NCBI RefSeq assembly: GCF_914271435.1
Contig: NZ_CAJZAI010000003.1
Location: 434,001-498,000, forward strand
Length of the DNA stretch: 64,000 nucleotides
Direction: 5' to 3'
DNA from: Cupriavidus laharis
GTDB lineage: Bacteria; Pseudomonadota; Gammaproteobacteria; Burkholderiales; Burkholderiaceae
Positions 55,398 through 63,107 of this stretch are shown piece after piece; within the stretch, counting starts at the first letter, position 1, and each line of letters starts with the position of its first letter. A program made the translations under genes and the position numbers. The notes under the pieces were generated by a model. It made no database searches and was not told the origin of the DNA. It saw only the letters and a list, made by a program, of their open reading frames with translations.

Positions 55398-55502
55398 TTT
55401 CTCACCTCGCGAGTGTTGGATGTGGGGGCATGGCGTAGTCATGATCCGGGATTCCTCGGTGTCACGAAAGTGCACCGCCGGCTGCGAAGGCGTGAGTACT
55501 CA

Positions 55503-56564
55503 TCAAAGGAATTCCTTGCGCAAATCGACGCTGCAGCGTTCGCCGATTGCGCTGTAGTTCTGCGCCAGCCAATGCTCGGCCTCATAGCGCCCCTGGTCGC
55601 GCAGGTGGCAAAGAAAGTCCCAGTCGGCATTGAACTTGCTGGATACGCCGAGTGCCGCCATGGTCTGGTCCGAGCGAATGGCGTGGATCAGCATTTCCTT
55701 CATCTCGGCCCGGTCTACCTTGCCGTCCTGGATAAGGGTGGTGACGAAGCTGATCGCACGAAGCTCGCGAATCAACGAAGAATTGAAGCTGACTTCGTTG
55801 ATGCGATTGAGAATCTCCGCCGCAGTCTTCGGCACGCCCTTGCGAACGATCGGGTTGATATGGACGATCACCACATCCCGCGTGGCGCAGTGATAGATCA
55901 GTGGGAAGATGGCGGGGTTGCCGACGTAGCCGCCGTCCCAATAGTGCTGGCCGTCGATCTCCACGGCCCGGAACAGGGACGGCAGGCAGGCCGAGGCCAG
56001 CACCGCCTTCAGACAGATTTCCTCGCGCGAGAACAGACGCACCTTGCCGGTCTCGACATTGGTTGCGCACAGGTAGAGCTGGATCGGGCACTCCCGGCTC
56101 AGGGCGTCGAAATCGACATGATGGGCAAGAACGTCGCGCAGCGGGTTGAAGTCGAAAGGATTGAACTGGTAGGGGGAGAGCACGCGCAGCATAAGGTCCG
56201 TCAGCAGGTACATCGGCGAGTTGTCGAGCCCATAGCCGCTACGCATCCAGATCTCCCATGGCAGTTTGCGGAACGGGCTGTAGATCCGCGCGGTGCCGGA
56301 GACGTCTTGCCAGAAGTTGTGCAGCGCGGCACGCGCGCCAGGCGGCCCACCCTTGAGCAGGCCGTAGGCAAGCACCACGGCATTCATTGCACCGGCGCTG
56401 GTGGCGCTCACGCCTTCGATGGTGAGCCGTTCGTCTTCGAGCAGGCGGTCAAGTACGCCCCAGGCAAAGGCGCCATGAGCGCCCCCGCCCTGCAATGCGA
56501 GGGTGATGGGCTTCAGGAGGGCCTTGGCCTCGCCTGCATGGTGCGTTCCCGGGTTGGCAGACAT
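55503..56564 (-). CDS. Patatin-like phospholipase
   Basis: A 353-residue patatin-family lipid hydrolase. Oxyanion-hole GGGAHG (about residues 28-33), nucleophile Ser in GVSATSAGAMN (here ATSAG rather than the common GTSAG) and catalytic Asp in the DGGYVGNPA segment. No signal peptide is evident, so it is probably cytoplasmic, as for PhaZ-related or lipid-remodelling patatins. Encoded directly upstream of the CoA-transferase in the same direction. Confidence 0.87.
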   Translation of the reverse strand: MSANPGTHHAGEAKALLKPITLALQGGGAHGAFAWGVLDRLLEDERLTIEGVSATSAGAMNAVVLAYGLLKGGPPGARAALHNFWQDVSGTARIYSPFRKLPWEIWMRSGYGLDNSPMYLLTDLMLRVLSPYQFNPFDFNPLRDVLAHHVDFDALSRECPIQLYLCATNVETGKVRLFSREEICLKAVLASACLPSLFRAVEIDGQHYWDGGYVGNPAIFPLIYHCATRDVVIVHINPIVRKGVPKTAAEILNRINEVSFNSSLIRELRAISFVTTLIQDGKVDRAEMKEMLIHAIRSDQTMAALGVSSKFNADWDFLCHLRDQGRYEAEHWLAQNYSAIGERCSVDLRKEFL

Positions 56565-56992
56565 ATCGCGACCCTCATTCTTCCGACTGAGAACAACTGC
56601 GACATACGGCTACATGCTGCTCGCTGCCGCAGAGGTAAGTTCCGCGACATGGAACGAACACTGACTGGCGTGCCCTGCATTGCCGTGAAAGATGATGGTC
56701 GCGCGCACCCGCCTCCGGCGGGTTTGACGACGAGTCCCCGAAAAGCCTTGGTCGCCGCCAGCCGCGAAGCTCGTCGGAAGCAAGGTCGTCGATTTCAGCT
56801 TTCTCAGGGAAACAGATAAGACGGTTCCGGAAGATGGCGACTCCTGTCCTGCGATCACGGTCAGACATATCGCGGTGAGACGTAACAGTGACCCGGCCAA
56901 TTTCATCGCATCGCGCTCCCAAACTATCCATCTCGGTCACAGGGCCGCGATGCAGACAGCCCCGGCGCGTCGGACCGGGGCTGTCAGATAGG
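56565..56992. other. Intergenic region upstream of patatin
   Basis: Apart from the hairpin at 56955-56985 I see no gene, RNA or strong regulatory motif here. It separates the leftward patatin operon from the leftward small protein gene. Confidence 0.35.
56955..56985 (-). terminator. Strong hairpin after the small helical protein gene
   Basis: Perfect 11-bp arms GACAGCCCCGG and CCGGGGCTGTC surround a 9-base loop, beginning 8 bases downstream of the stop at 56993. No T-tract follows, but the stem is the strongest in this part of the window. Confidence 0.6.
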
Positions 56993-57319
56993 TCAATGCA
57001 GTTGACGCTTCAGGTCGGAAAGTTCGGTATGCATCGAACTGACGGCATCCTTGACCTTGGCGTCGAGACTGCCGGCCTGTTCGCAGGCGCGCTCCGCACG
57101 ATCGCCGATCCGCTCGAGATCATCGACGCATTGCCGGATTCTGTCCTCATCCCGGGACGACATGACCCGCGTTGCCGATTGGCACTCCTTGTCGAGCTCG
57201 TCCATCCAGCTCATCAAGTCTTTCGGAAGGGTCGCGTCAGAGTGACAGATCCGTGATGCCTCGCTGACAGTTTGCTGCAGATGGGTAAAACGCTTCTGTA
57301 TTTCACTGGCTTGCAACAT
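56993..57319 (-). CDS. Small conserved helical protein
   Basis: A 108-residue hydrophilic protein, predicted helical and probably coiled coil (EIQKRFTHLQQTVSEASR, DDLERIGDRAERACEQAG), with two Cys. I chose ATG 57319 because GGGGGCATC lies upstream; the longer frame to 57415 has poor codon use. No function is recognised. A strong hairpin follows its stop. Confidence 0.65.
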   Translation of the reverse strand: MLQASEIQKRFTHLQQTVSEASRICHSDATLPKDLMSWMDELDKECQSATRVMSSRDEDRIRQCVDDLERIGDRAERACEQAGSLDAKVKDAVSSMHTELSDLKRQLH

Positions 57320-57896
57320 GATGCCCCCTTTGAACATCAGTTTCAGACGATTCAGGCAGCAAATGCCGTATGTTGCCTGTGCCATTGCCATTCGCCTGCT
57401 CTGATCGGCTGTCAACGATGTTGCGCTGCGTCAATGCGGCACCCGAGCACGCGAAAGACGGGTATCTAGTTTAGGCCATCATCGCTCGTCCAATTCCGAT
57501 GTGTCTGCCGGGCTCATGCGTTGGGGTATCCATGACAGCCGCCTGGCGCTGCAAGCGCAATTCCCTGATGTGGCCCGTCTTCAGATCTTGCAGTTCGGCT
57601 ACGGGGTATCGTCTGGTATAAGCAAGGCTAATGCCGCTTGCTTAACAAGCCAGGCTGCGTGCAACTAATCGCCCCCCAGCGCGGTCTGGACGGCGACCTC
57701 TCGAAACTTCATGGCGGCCGGCGACTCGGCATCGGCCATGTAGAGAAGGGACAATGCCATCGCCTCGTCTCGCGCGAGGTCGACCACCCATGCCGGTTGT
57801 AGTTTCACGTGCACGAAATAATGTCAACGACGGTAGTCGGTCGTTACCGGCAAGACCCGGTCTTCCGCCGAATGGCGCCCGCCAGCTGCAAACGAT
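57320..57896. other. Intergenic region with a possible gene remnant
   Basis: Reading leftwards, 57816-57668 is open with coding-like composition (WVVDLARDEAMALSLLYMAD... ending TAG). It lacks a start and is preceded by a stop, so it may be the tail of a lost gene. No family is recognised with confidence. The rest (57420-57660) shows nothing supportable. Confidence 0.25.
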
Positions 57897-59549
57897 TCAC
57901 GCTGCCTCCGGCCCCGCCACCAGCGCCATCAGTGGTGCCATGCATGGGCTGGACGCCGCAAGCGTGCGCTGTTCGTCGAGGATATCCTGCAGGATGGCAT
58001 GCGTCGTATCCGGGTTGGCCAGCACCACGCGGAAAACGGCAATCGGGCGCCCGCCCCACTGTGTCGACGTCAACTGCGTGCGCGAGACAAACGAGCGGCC
58101 GGCATCGCGCTGCATTTCCTGGATGCTGATGGTCAGTGCATCCAGCGCATCCAAGATCTTCTCGCGCCTGTCCGCCGAAGCCGTTGCCAAGGCGGCACGC
58201 ACGGTCTCAGGCACATAGCGATAGGTCAGGATGCAAAGCTGCGGATGGCTATCGAGCTCGAAATCCGGCTGCTGCGCGATCAGGGAGGCAAAGTAGTGCG
58301 CGTTATCGATGCTACGTTCGATCAACTGCGCCAACCCCTTGCGACCGAGCAGATGAAAGTTCGCATAGAGCATGACTGCCGCCGCGCCGCGCGACCCTTC
58401 GAGGGTATGGCGCCCCAGGTCCACCGAGCCCTTGCGCACGATGTAGTTGGCGTGCTGGATGATTTCCTGCGTCCACGCCGGGCTCCGGAACAGCACCATG
58501 CCGGCGCCCATCGGCACATAGAACTGCTTGTGCGCATCGATGACGACGGAATCGGCCCGCTCGATGCCCGCGAAGCGCCAGCGCTCGCGCTCCGACAACA
58601 GCGTTGCGCCGCCCCATGCGGCATCCACGTGGAAATGGCAGCCGGCCTCCTGAGCAACATCCGCGATCGCGTCGAGCGGATCGACCGCGCCCGTCTCCGT
58701 CGTCCCCGCAATGCCGACGATCGCCATCGGCCGGATGTTGCGCTGCTGCAGGTCACGCAGGGCGTCGCGCAGCAGGTCGATGCGCATGCGGCCGTCTGCG
58801 TCGACCCCAACCGGCACGAGATTGTCGCGCCCGATGCCAAGGACATCGGCTGCCTTGCGCAACGAATAGTGGCCGCGCTCCGAGACGACGATCGCGAGCC
58901 CGTCATGGCCGTAATGGCGCAGCGCAGCCACCATTCCGGCACGATGGATGCCGGCGAAGCCATCACGCGCACCTAGCAGATTGTTGCGGCTCGCCCATAA
59001 CGCAGTGAGGTTGGCGACCGTGCCGCCAGAACAGATCGCGCCGAGCGCGTGGTCGGCATCGTGCAGCCATCTCGCATAGAACGCGCTGTCCCGGGCAAAC
59101 ACCAGCTTGTGCAGCATGCCGATGACCTGACGCTCGAGCCCCGTCAGCGCGCCCGACGTCTCGAGCTTCACGACGTTCTGGTTCAGCGCTGCCACCACCT
59201 TGGCCAGCGAAGGCATGAATGACGGCAGCGATGACGTCATGTGTCCGACGAAAGTTGGCGATGCCACGGGCATCACGTGCCGGAATACGTCGTTGAGCAG
59301 ATGATTGGCATGCGCTTGCGGCGATGCCGGAGTCTCGGGTAGCTCAACCGACGTGAACACAGCCTCGCGTGTGGCGCACGCGCCAACCGGATCAAAGCGC
59401 TCGCCAGCAAAGAAATCCGCCGGATGCTCCGCGATCCATTGTTCGAGCGATTCGAATGAGCCGCGATCCGCGTCGAACCAGCGCAAGGGGCAGTCGTCGC
59501 CCCCGTCCGTGCTTTGTGAGATCTTATCGTGAGAGATGTCCGGCTTCAT
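57897..59549 (-). CDS. panP: PLP-dependent decarboxylase, PanP-like (aspartate 1-decarboxylase type)
   Basis: About 550 residues of group II PLP decarboxylases. The SPTFVGHMTSSLPSFMPSLA and NQNVVKLETSGALTGLERQV segments are characteristic of PanP/glutamate-decarboxylase-like enzymes. The PLP Lys is in DAHKQFYVPMG, with HVDAAWGGA upstream supplying the PLP-contacting Asp. PanP makes beta-alanine from aspartate as an alternative to PanD; other amino-acid substrates cannot be excluded. Start uncertain: ATG 59549, ATG 59555 or TTG 59567. It stands alone. Confidence 0.82.
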   Translation of the reverse strand: MKPDISHDKISQSTDGGDDCPLRWFDADRGSFESLEQWIAEHPADFFAGERFDPVGACATREAVFTSVELPETPASPQAHANHLLNDVFRHVMPVASPTFVGHMTSSLPSFMPSLAKVVAALNQNVVKLETSGALTGLERQVIGMLHKLVFARDSAFYARWLHDADHALGAICSGGTVANLTALWASRNNLLGARDGFAGIHRAGMVAALRHYGHDGLAIVVSERGHYSLRKAADVLGIGRDNLVPVGVDADGRMRIDLLRDALRDLQQRNIRPMAIVGIAGTTETGAVDPLDAIADVAQEAGCHFHVDAAWGGATLLSERERWRFAGIERADSVVIDAHKQFYVPMGAGMVLFRSPAWTQEIIQHANYIVRKGSVDLGRHTLEGSRGAAAVMLYANFHLLGRKGLAQLIERSIDNAHYFASLIAQQPDFELDSHPQLCILTYRYVPETVRAALATASADRREKILDALDALTISIQEMQRDAGRSFVSRTQLTSTQWGGRPIAVFRVVLANPDTTHAILQDILDEQRTLAASSPCMAPLMALVAGPEAA

Positions 59550-59636
59550 TTGCATTACCCATTTCAATCTAGTGCCGCCATGGTGCGCTGGGCATTATGC
59601 CGGATCGGACGGGATGACCCACGGGTCGTGACCCAG

Positions 59637-59813
59637 TCAGTGACTTGGGCCCACTGCCGCACGCGCCACTGCAGTCGCCGCTGGCTCGGTTCTACGGCGC
59701 CGGTAGGTGACCAGCGTCGCCGCGCGGTCGGCATTGCGCGCAAGCCAGGTGGTGACGGCGACGACGACGTCGGCCGGTGGTGCTGGCCGGGGTGTGGTCA
59801 CTGCCGACCGCAT
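59637..59813 (-). CDS. Possible small ORF before panP-like gene
   Basis: A 58-codon leftward frame starts MRSAVTTPRPAPPADVVVAV and continues with a WLARNADRAATLVTYRR segment. Its tail vaguely recalls the N-terminal part of a tyrosine recombinase, so it may be a remnant of one. No ribosome binding site is clear. The surrounding gap 59550-60057 otherwise holds only the kfrA regulatory region. Confidence 0.22.
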   Translation of the reverse strand: MRSAVTTPRPAPPADVVVAVTTWLARNADRAATLVTYRRRRTEPAATAVARAAVGPSH

Positions 59814-59958
59814 TGGACAGCGCCTGGATCAGGTGCAGGCGCTTGAACGCGGGTCGACACGGCCAGCCTTGATGACGTTCGCTGTGAATGCCTGCTGGCT
59901 TCGTTTGTCGTAGGTGCTGGCCGAGGCGCAAATCGTACAGCAATTTGTCCGGATTTAT

Positions 59959-60047
59959 AGACATAAGCGTATTTATGTCTAAAATATGGCAACAATAGTT
60001 GGATAATAAACATATTACGTAGTAATATAGTGAGTCACGAAACTCAC
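59959..60047 (+). promoter_or_regulatory. Palindrome-rich kfrA promoter
   Basis: Three inverted repeats lie in AT-rich DNA just upstream of kfrA: AGACATAA-N6-TTATGTCT (59959-59980), ATATTAC-GTA-GTAATAT (60012-60028) and GTGAGT-CACGAA-ACTCAC (60030-60047, followed by TTTTT). A plausible promoter is TTGGAT (59999-60004) with TAATAT (60023-60028), 18 bases apart, overlapping the second palindrome. KfrA of plasmid RK2 represses its own promoter through palindromes, so autoregulation is likely. The third repeat with its T-run could also act as an attenuator. Confidence 0.6.
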
Positions 60048-60057
60048 TTTTTCCCCG

Positions 60058-61278
60058 ATGCCGGCGGCTGACCCGAATCTGACCGACGCTGCGCTGCAGG
60101 CCGCCATGGCGAACGACATTGCCGGCCTGCGCAGCCGCTTTCCCGAAACCCGCGCGCTGTACCGCGAGGTCTGCGGCCTGCTGTTCTTCCGTTACGGCGT
60201 CACGCCCACGGCCAACAAGCTCTACAGCCTGGTGCGCAAGGGCAGCATGGGCACACCCGCCGAGGTGCTGCAGGCGTTCTGGCAGGAGTTGCGCGGGCGC
60301 ACCCGCGTGACCATCGACCATCCGGACCTGCCAGACGCCCTCAAGCAGATTGCCGCCGAAGCAGTGCAGACCATCTGGCAGTCGGCCAACGAGGCCGCGA
60401 CCGCGGAACTCGCCACGCTGCGCGCGGAAGCGCGTCACGCCGCGAGCGAAGCGGAAGCCGAGCGGGATGCGGCGCGCGCCGAGACGGCTGCCGCGCGCGA
60501 GGACGCCGCGGTGATTGCCGCCCAGTTGGCGGCAGCGCGGCAGGCCCACGACACCGTGCAGGCGGACCTGGCCGCGGAGCGTCAGGCGCACGCCGCCACG
60601 CAGGCCCGGCTCGAGGCGGGGCGGGCGGAACTCGAGGCAGGCCGGCGCCAGCTGGACGCCTTGCGGACCCAATTCTCGACCGAGCTGGAGCGGTCCCGCG
60701 AGGCGGTGACGCTCGCGCAGGAACGCGCCGAAGCCAGCGAGCGGCGCAGCCTGCGCGAACTGGACCAGGAGCGCACCGCGCGCCAGAAGAGCGAGCGCAC
60801 GGCCGAAGACCTGCGCGCGGAACTGGCGGCAGCCCGCAGCGAGGCGCGCGATGCGGCCGTGGCGCAGGCGGAGGGCCGGGCCAAGCTGGAAGCGCAGGCC
60901 GCCGCCCTGGCTGATCGGCTCGCGGCCACCGAGCAGGCGCAGAGCAAGACAGCGGGTGACCTGGAGGCCGTGCAGGCGGAACTCGCCGCGGCGCAGCGCC
61001 GGGCCGAGCGCGGCGAAGCGGAAGCCGTGCTCGCGCGCCAGTTGCTGGCCACCTTGCGCGTCGCGCCGCGCGAACGCGATGGGAGTGGCAATGGTGTACG
61101 TCGGCGCAAGGCCGGCAACCCGGCAGCAACCGCGCCGGAAGAGCAGGGTGACGGGCAGGGGGAAGGGCCGGACGAAGACCGGGACAACGCGTCGGGGGCG
61201 CCGGCACGGCCCGGCCACGCGGAGGACGGCCACAACAGCAACGACAGCAGTGACGGCAGCGATGACGGCAAAAACTGA
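60058..61278 (+). CDS. kfrA: KfrA-like DNA-binding coiled-coil protein
   Basis: A 406-residue protein. Residues about 15-110 form the KfrA N-terminal DNA-binding domain (TPTANKLYSLVRKGSMGTP, QAFWQELRGRTRV). About 110-335 is a continuous Ala/Glu/Arg-rich coiled coil, then a disordered acidic tail rich in Gly, Asp, Ser and Asn. KfrA proteins are plasmid-stability or nucleoid-associated factors. The gene overlaps the H-NS-like stub by 17 bases. No ribosome binding site is visible before ATG 60058; an in-frame ATG at 60106 is an alternative. Confidence 0.87.
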   Translation: MPAADPNLTDAALQAAMANDIAGLRSRFPETRALYREVCGLLFFRYGVTPTANKLYSLVRKGSMGTPAEVLQAFWQELRGRTRVTIDHPDLPDALKQIAAEAVQTIWQSANEAATAELATLRAEARHAASEAEAERDAARAETAAAREDAAVIAAQLAAARQAHDTVQADLAAERQAHAATQARLEAGRAELEAGRRQLDALRTQFSTELERSREAVTLAQERAEASERRSLRELDQERTARQKSERTAEDLRAELAAARSEARDAAVAQAEGRAKLEAQAAALADRLAATEQAQSKTAGDLEAVQAELAAAQRRAERGEAEAVLARQLLATLRVAPRERDGSGNGVRRRKAGNPAATAPEEQGDGQGEGPDEDRDNASGAPARPGHAEDGHNSNDSSDGSDDGKN

Positions 61279-61507
61279 GCGGGCGGACGCGATCCGCTGG
61301 ATCCAGGCGCAGATGGACGACTATGGGCTCACCCTGGAAGACCTCGACGCGGCGGGTTGCTTCGAGCCGCCTCGACCGCCCCCACCACCGGCGCTGTGCT
61401 ACCGCAACGCGGAAGGGCTGACCTGGGACGGGCAGGGCGAGATGCCGTCATGGCTCAAGCGCGCGGTCAATGCAGGGCAGAGCGTAGCGTTTTTCCGGGT
61501 TGGATAG
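61262..61507 (+). CDS. Truncated H-NS-family DNA-binding protein
   Basis: An 81-residue protein. The N-terminal 40 residues are short and helical (MTAKTERADAIRWIQAQMDD). The C-terminal part is the H-NS DNA-binding domain: CYRNAEGLTWDGQGEMPSWL followed by KRAVNAGQSVAFFRV, matching YRxxxGxxWxGxGxxPxW. It is shorter than typical 90-130-residue H-NS proteins and lacks most of the oligomerisation region. Its ATG lies inside the kfrA end, so translation is probably coupled. Confidence 0.82.
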   Translation: MTAKTERADAIRWIQAQMDDYGLTLEDLDAAGCFEPPRPPPPPALCYRNAEGLTWDGQGEMPSWLKRAVNAGQSVAFFRVG

Positions 61508-61584
61508 GCCCGCAGATGCATTCGGCCCTCTGTCCAACGCCGATGTGACGAGGGCTAACCGACACAACCAACGACGACCCATCC

Positions 61585-62343
61585 ATGAAAGTACGCGTTT
61601 CCACCCTGTTGTGGCTCGCCGCCATGGCTAGCGGCGGCATGCTGCCACCCACGCAGGCACATGCCGGCGTGTTCGACGATGATCAGGCGCGCAAAACGGT
61701 CATCAACCTGCGCGACCAGTTCAACAGCTTCCAGGCGACTGCAACCCAGCGCATTGAGCAGAACAGCCGCACCACGCTCGACCTGCAGAACCAGCTCGAA
61801 GGCCTACGCCAGGAAGTTGCGCGGCTACGTGGCCAGAACGAAGTGCTGCAGAACACGGTGGCGACGCTGCAGAAGCAGCAGAAGGACTACTATGCCGACC
61901 TGGATGCGCGCCTGAAGAAGTTCGAGCCGCAGCACGCTTCGGTCGAAGACCGCCAGGGCACGTCGCAGCCAGGCGAAAAGCCCGAATACGACACCGCGCT
62001 CAAGCATTTCCAGGCGGGCGACTTCAAGAGCGCCGGGAATTCGTTCTCGTCGTTTATCAAGAAGTATCCGCAGAGCCCGTACCTGCCGCTGGCGCAGTAC
62101 TGGCTCGGCAACTCGCTCTACGCGCAGCGCGACTATAAGGGGTCCACCTGGGTGCTGCAGAAAATGATCAATGCCAATCCGACGCATCCCAAGGTGCCGG
62201 ACGCAATGATCGCGGTTGCCAATAATCAGCTCGAGTCCGGCCAGAAGGCTGCCGCGCACAAGACGCTGGAACAGGTGGTGGCCAAGTATCCCGGTACCGA
62301 AGGCGCGCGTGCGGCGAACAACCGGTTGAAGACGCTGAAGTAA
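61585..62343 (+). CDS. CpoB/YbgF-like periplasmic coiled-coil TPR protein
   Basis: A 252-residue secreted protein. A signal peptide of about 28 residues ends in THAHA-like sequence (QAHAG), then a coiled coil (about 40-110; QNQLEGLRQEVARLRGQNEV), then TPR repeats (about 130-250; YDTALKHFQAGDFKSAGNSF, YWLGNSLYAQRDYKGSTWVL). This is the layout of the Tol-Pal coordinator CpoB (YbgF). No tol or pal genes are present, so it is probably a paralog. A GC hairpin follows the stop. Confidence 0.85.
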   Translation: MKVRVSTLLWLAAMASGGMLPPTQAHAGVFDDDQARKTVINLRDQFNSFQATATQRIEQNSRTTLDLQNQLEGLRQEVARLRGQNEVLQNTVATLQKQQKDYYADLDARLKKFEPQHASVEDRQGTSQPGEKPEYDTALKHFQAGDFKSAGNSFSSFIKKYPQSPYLPLAQYWLGNSLYAQRDYKGSTWVLQKMINANPTHPKVPDAMIAVANNQLESGQKAAAHKTLEQVVAKYPGTEGARAANNRLKTLK

Positions 62344-62370
62344 GTGCGGGCGGCTTCCAGCCGGCCGCAC
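62344..62370 (+). terminator. Hairpin after the CpoB-like gene
   Basis: Twelve-base arms (GTGCGGGCGGCT and AGCCGGCCGCAC, one mismatch) surround a 3-base loop, starting at the base after the stop codon. No T-tract follows. Confidence 0.5.
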
Positions 62371-62450
62371 CCCGCGCCAAAGGTCCGCCGTGGTGTCATC
62401 GAACGGACGTCCCTTCTATTCGATGACCTCGAAAAGGTCCTGCTGGCTGG

Positions 62451-62678
62451 CTATACGGGCACTGACACCGCTGCAGGTGCAAGGGCAGTCTTCACGCGAG
62501 CGGACCTGGTCCACTTCTTGTCAAGCACCGCGACGACCATCAGCCCAAGCGACGGGCTCAGGATCAACGAGAAGATAATCCATGTGGCGGCGGAGCGTCC
62601 CATTGCGTTGGCAAAAAGGCCAACCGCGAAGGAGCAGGTGATCCAGGCAACAATTGCAAGCATGGCGGCAGATTCCAT
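62451..62678 (-). CDS. Small two-helix membrane protein
   Basis: A 75-residue protein with two hydrophobic helices (MLAIVAWITCSFAVGLFANA and IIFSLILSPSLGLMVVAVL) separated by GRSAATW. This resembles the widespread small membrane proteins with a GRSGFGWF-like turn. The start may be 62678 or 62663. Directly upstream on the same strand (62780-62682) another hydrophobic segment (FSQVLLIAVVPILVARRF) ends in TGA, probably the tail of a second small membrane protein cut off by the kfrA fragment. Confidence 0.55.
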   Translation of the reverse strand: MESAAMLAIVAWITCSFAVGLFANAMGRSAATWIIFSLILSPSLGLMVVAVLDKKWTRSARVKTALAPAAVSVPV

Positions 62679-62803
62679 GAGTCAAAGTGATCGCCACGCG
62701 AAGCGGCGAGCCACCAGTATGGGCACAACTGCAATCAGTAGCACTTGGGAAAAGGCATTAAGGGAAAGCGCTAAATGGAGACCGCGCCAAACTGGGGCAG
62801 ACG

Positions 62804-63079
62804 ACCCGGATTTGCCGGGCGCGCTCAAGCAGATCGCCGCTAAGGCGGTCCAGACGATCTGGCGGTCGGCCAACGAGGCCGCGGGCGACGTTGCGCGCTG
62901 AGGTGCGTCACGCCGCGAGCGAAGCGGAGGCGTAGCGGGATGCGGCGCGCGCGGAAACGGCCACCATGCGCGAGAACGTCGCGGCGATCTCGGCCCAACT
63001 GGCGCCGGACCGGCGGCAACTGGACGCGTTGCGTACCCAATTCTCGACGGAGTTCGAGCGGGCGCGCGAGGCGGTGACG
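62804..63079 (+). pseudogene. Decayed second kfrA copy
   Basis: The segment reproduces parts of the intact kfrA: DPDLPGALKQIAAKAVQTIW, then RHAASEAEA and RDAARAETA, then a RRQLDALRTQFSTEFERARE segment. Relative to kfrA it has a frameshift near 62897, a TAG at 62933-62935 and an internal deletion of about 120 bases. Similarity starts and stops abruptly. It is a partial, same-direction duplication about 2.5 kb from the parent gene. Confidence 0.8.
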
Positions 63080-63107
63080 TCAACAGATTCGGGTAGCTCC
63101 GCCTGTG

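Noticed and set aside
59692-61233. A 513-codon leftward open frame opposite kfrA
   Set aside because: Arg/Leu/Ala-rich mirror of the biased kfrA coiled-coil codons; no domain, and the kfrA frame has the recognisable fold.
61196-61275. Asn/Ser/Asp-rich repeat as a DNA microsatellite
   Set aside because: It is the acidic disordered tail of KfrA; no perfect short-unit repetition.
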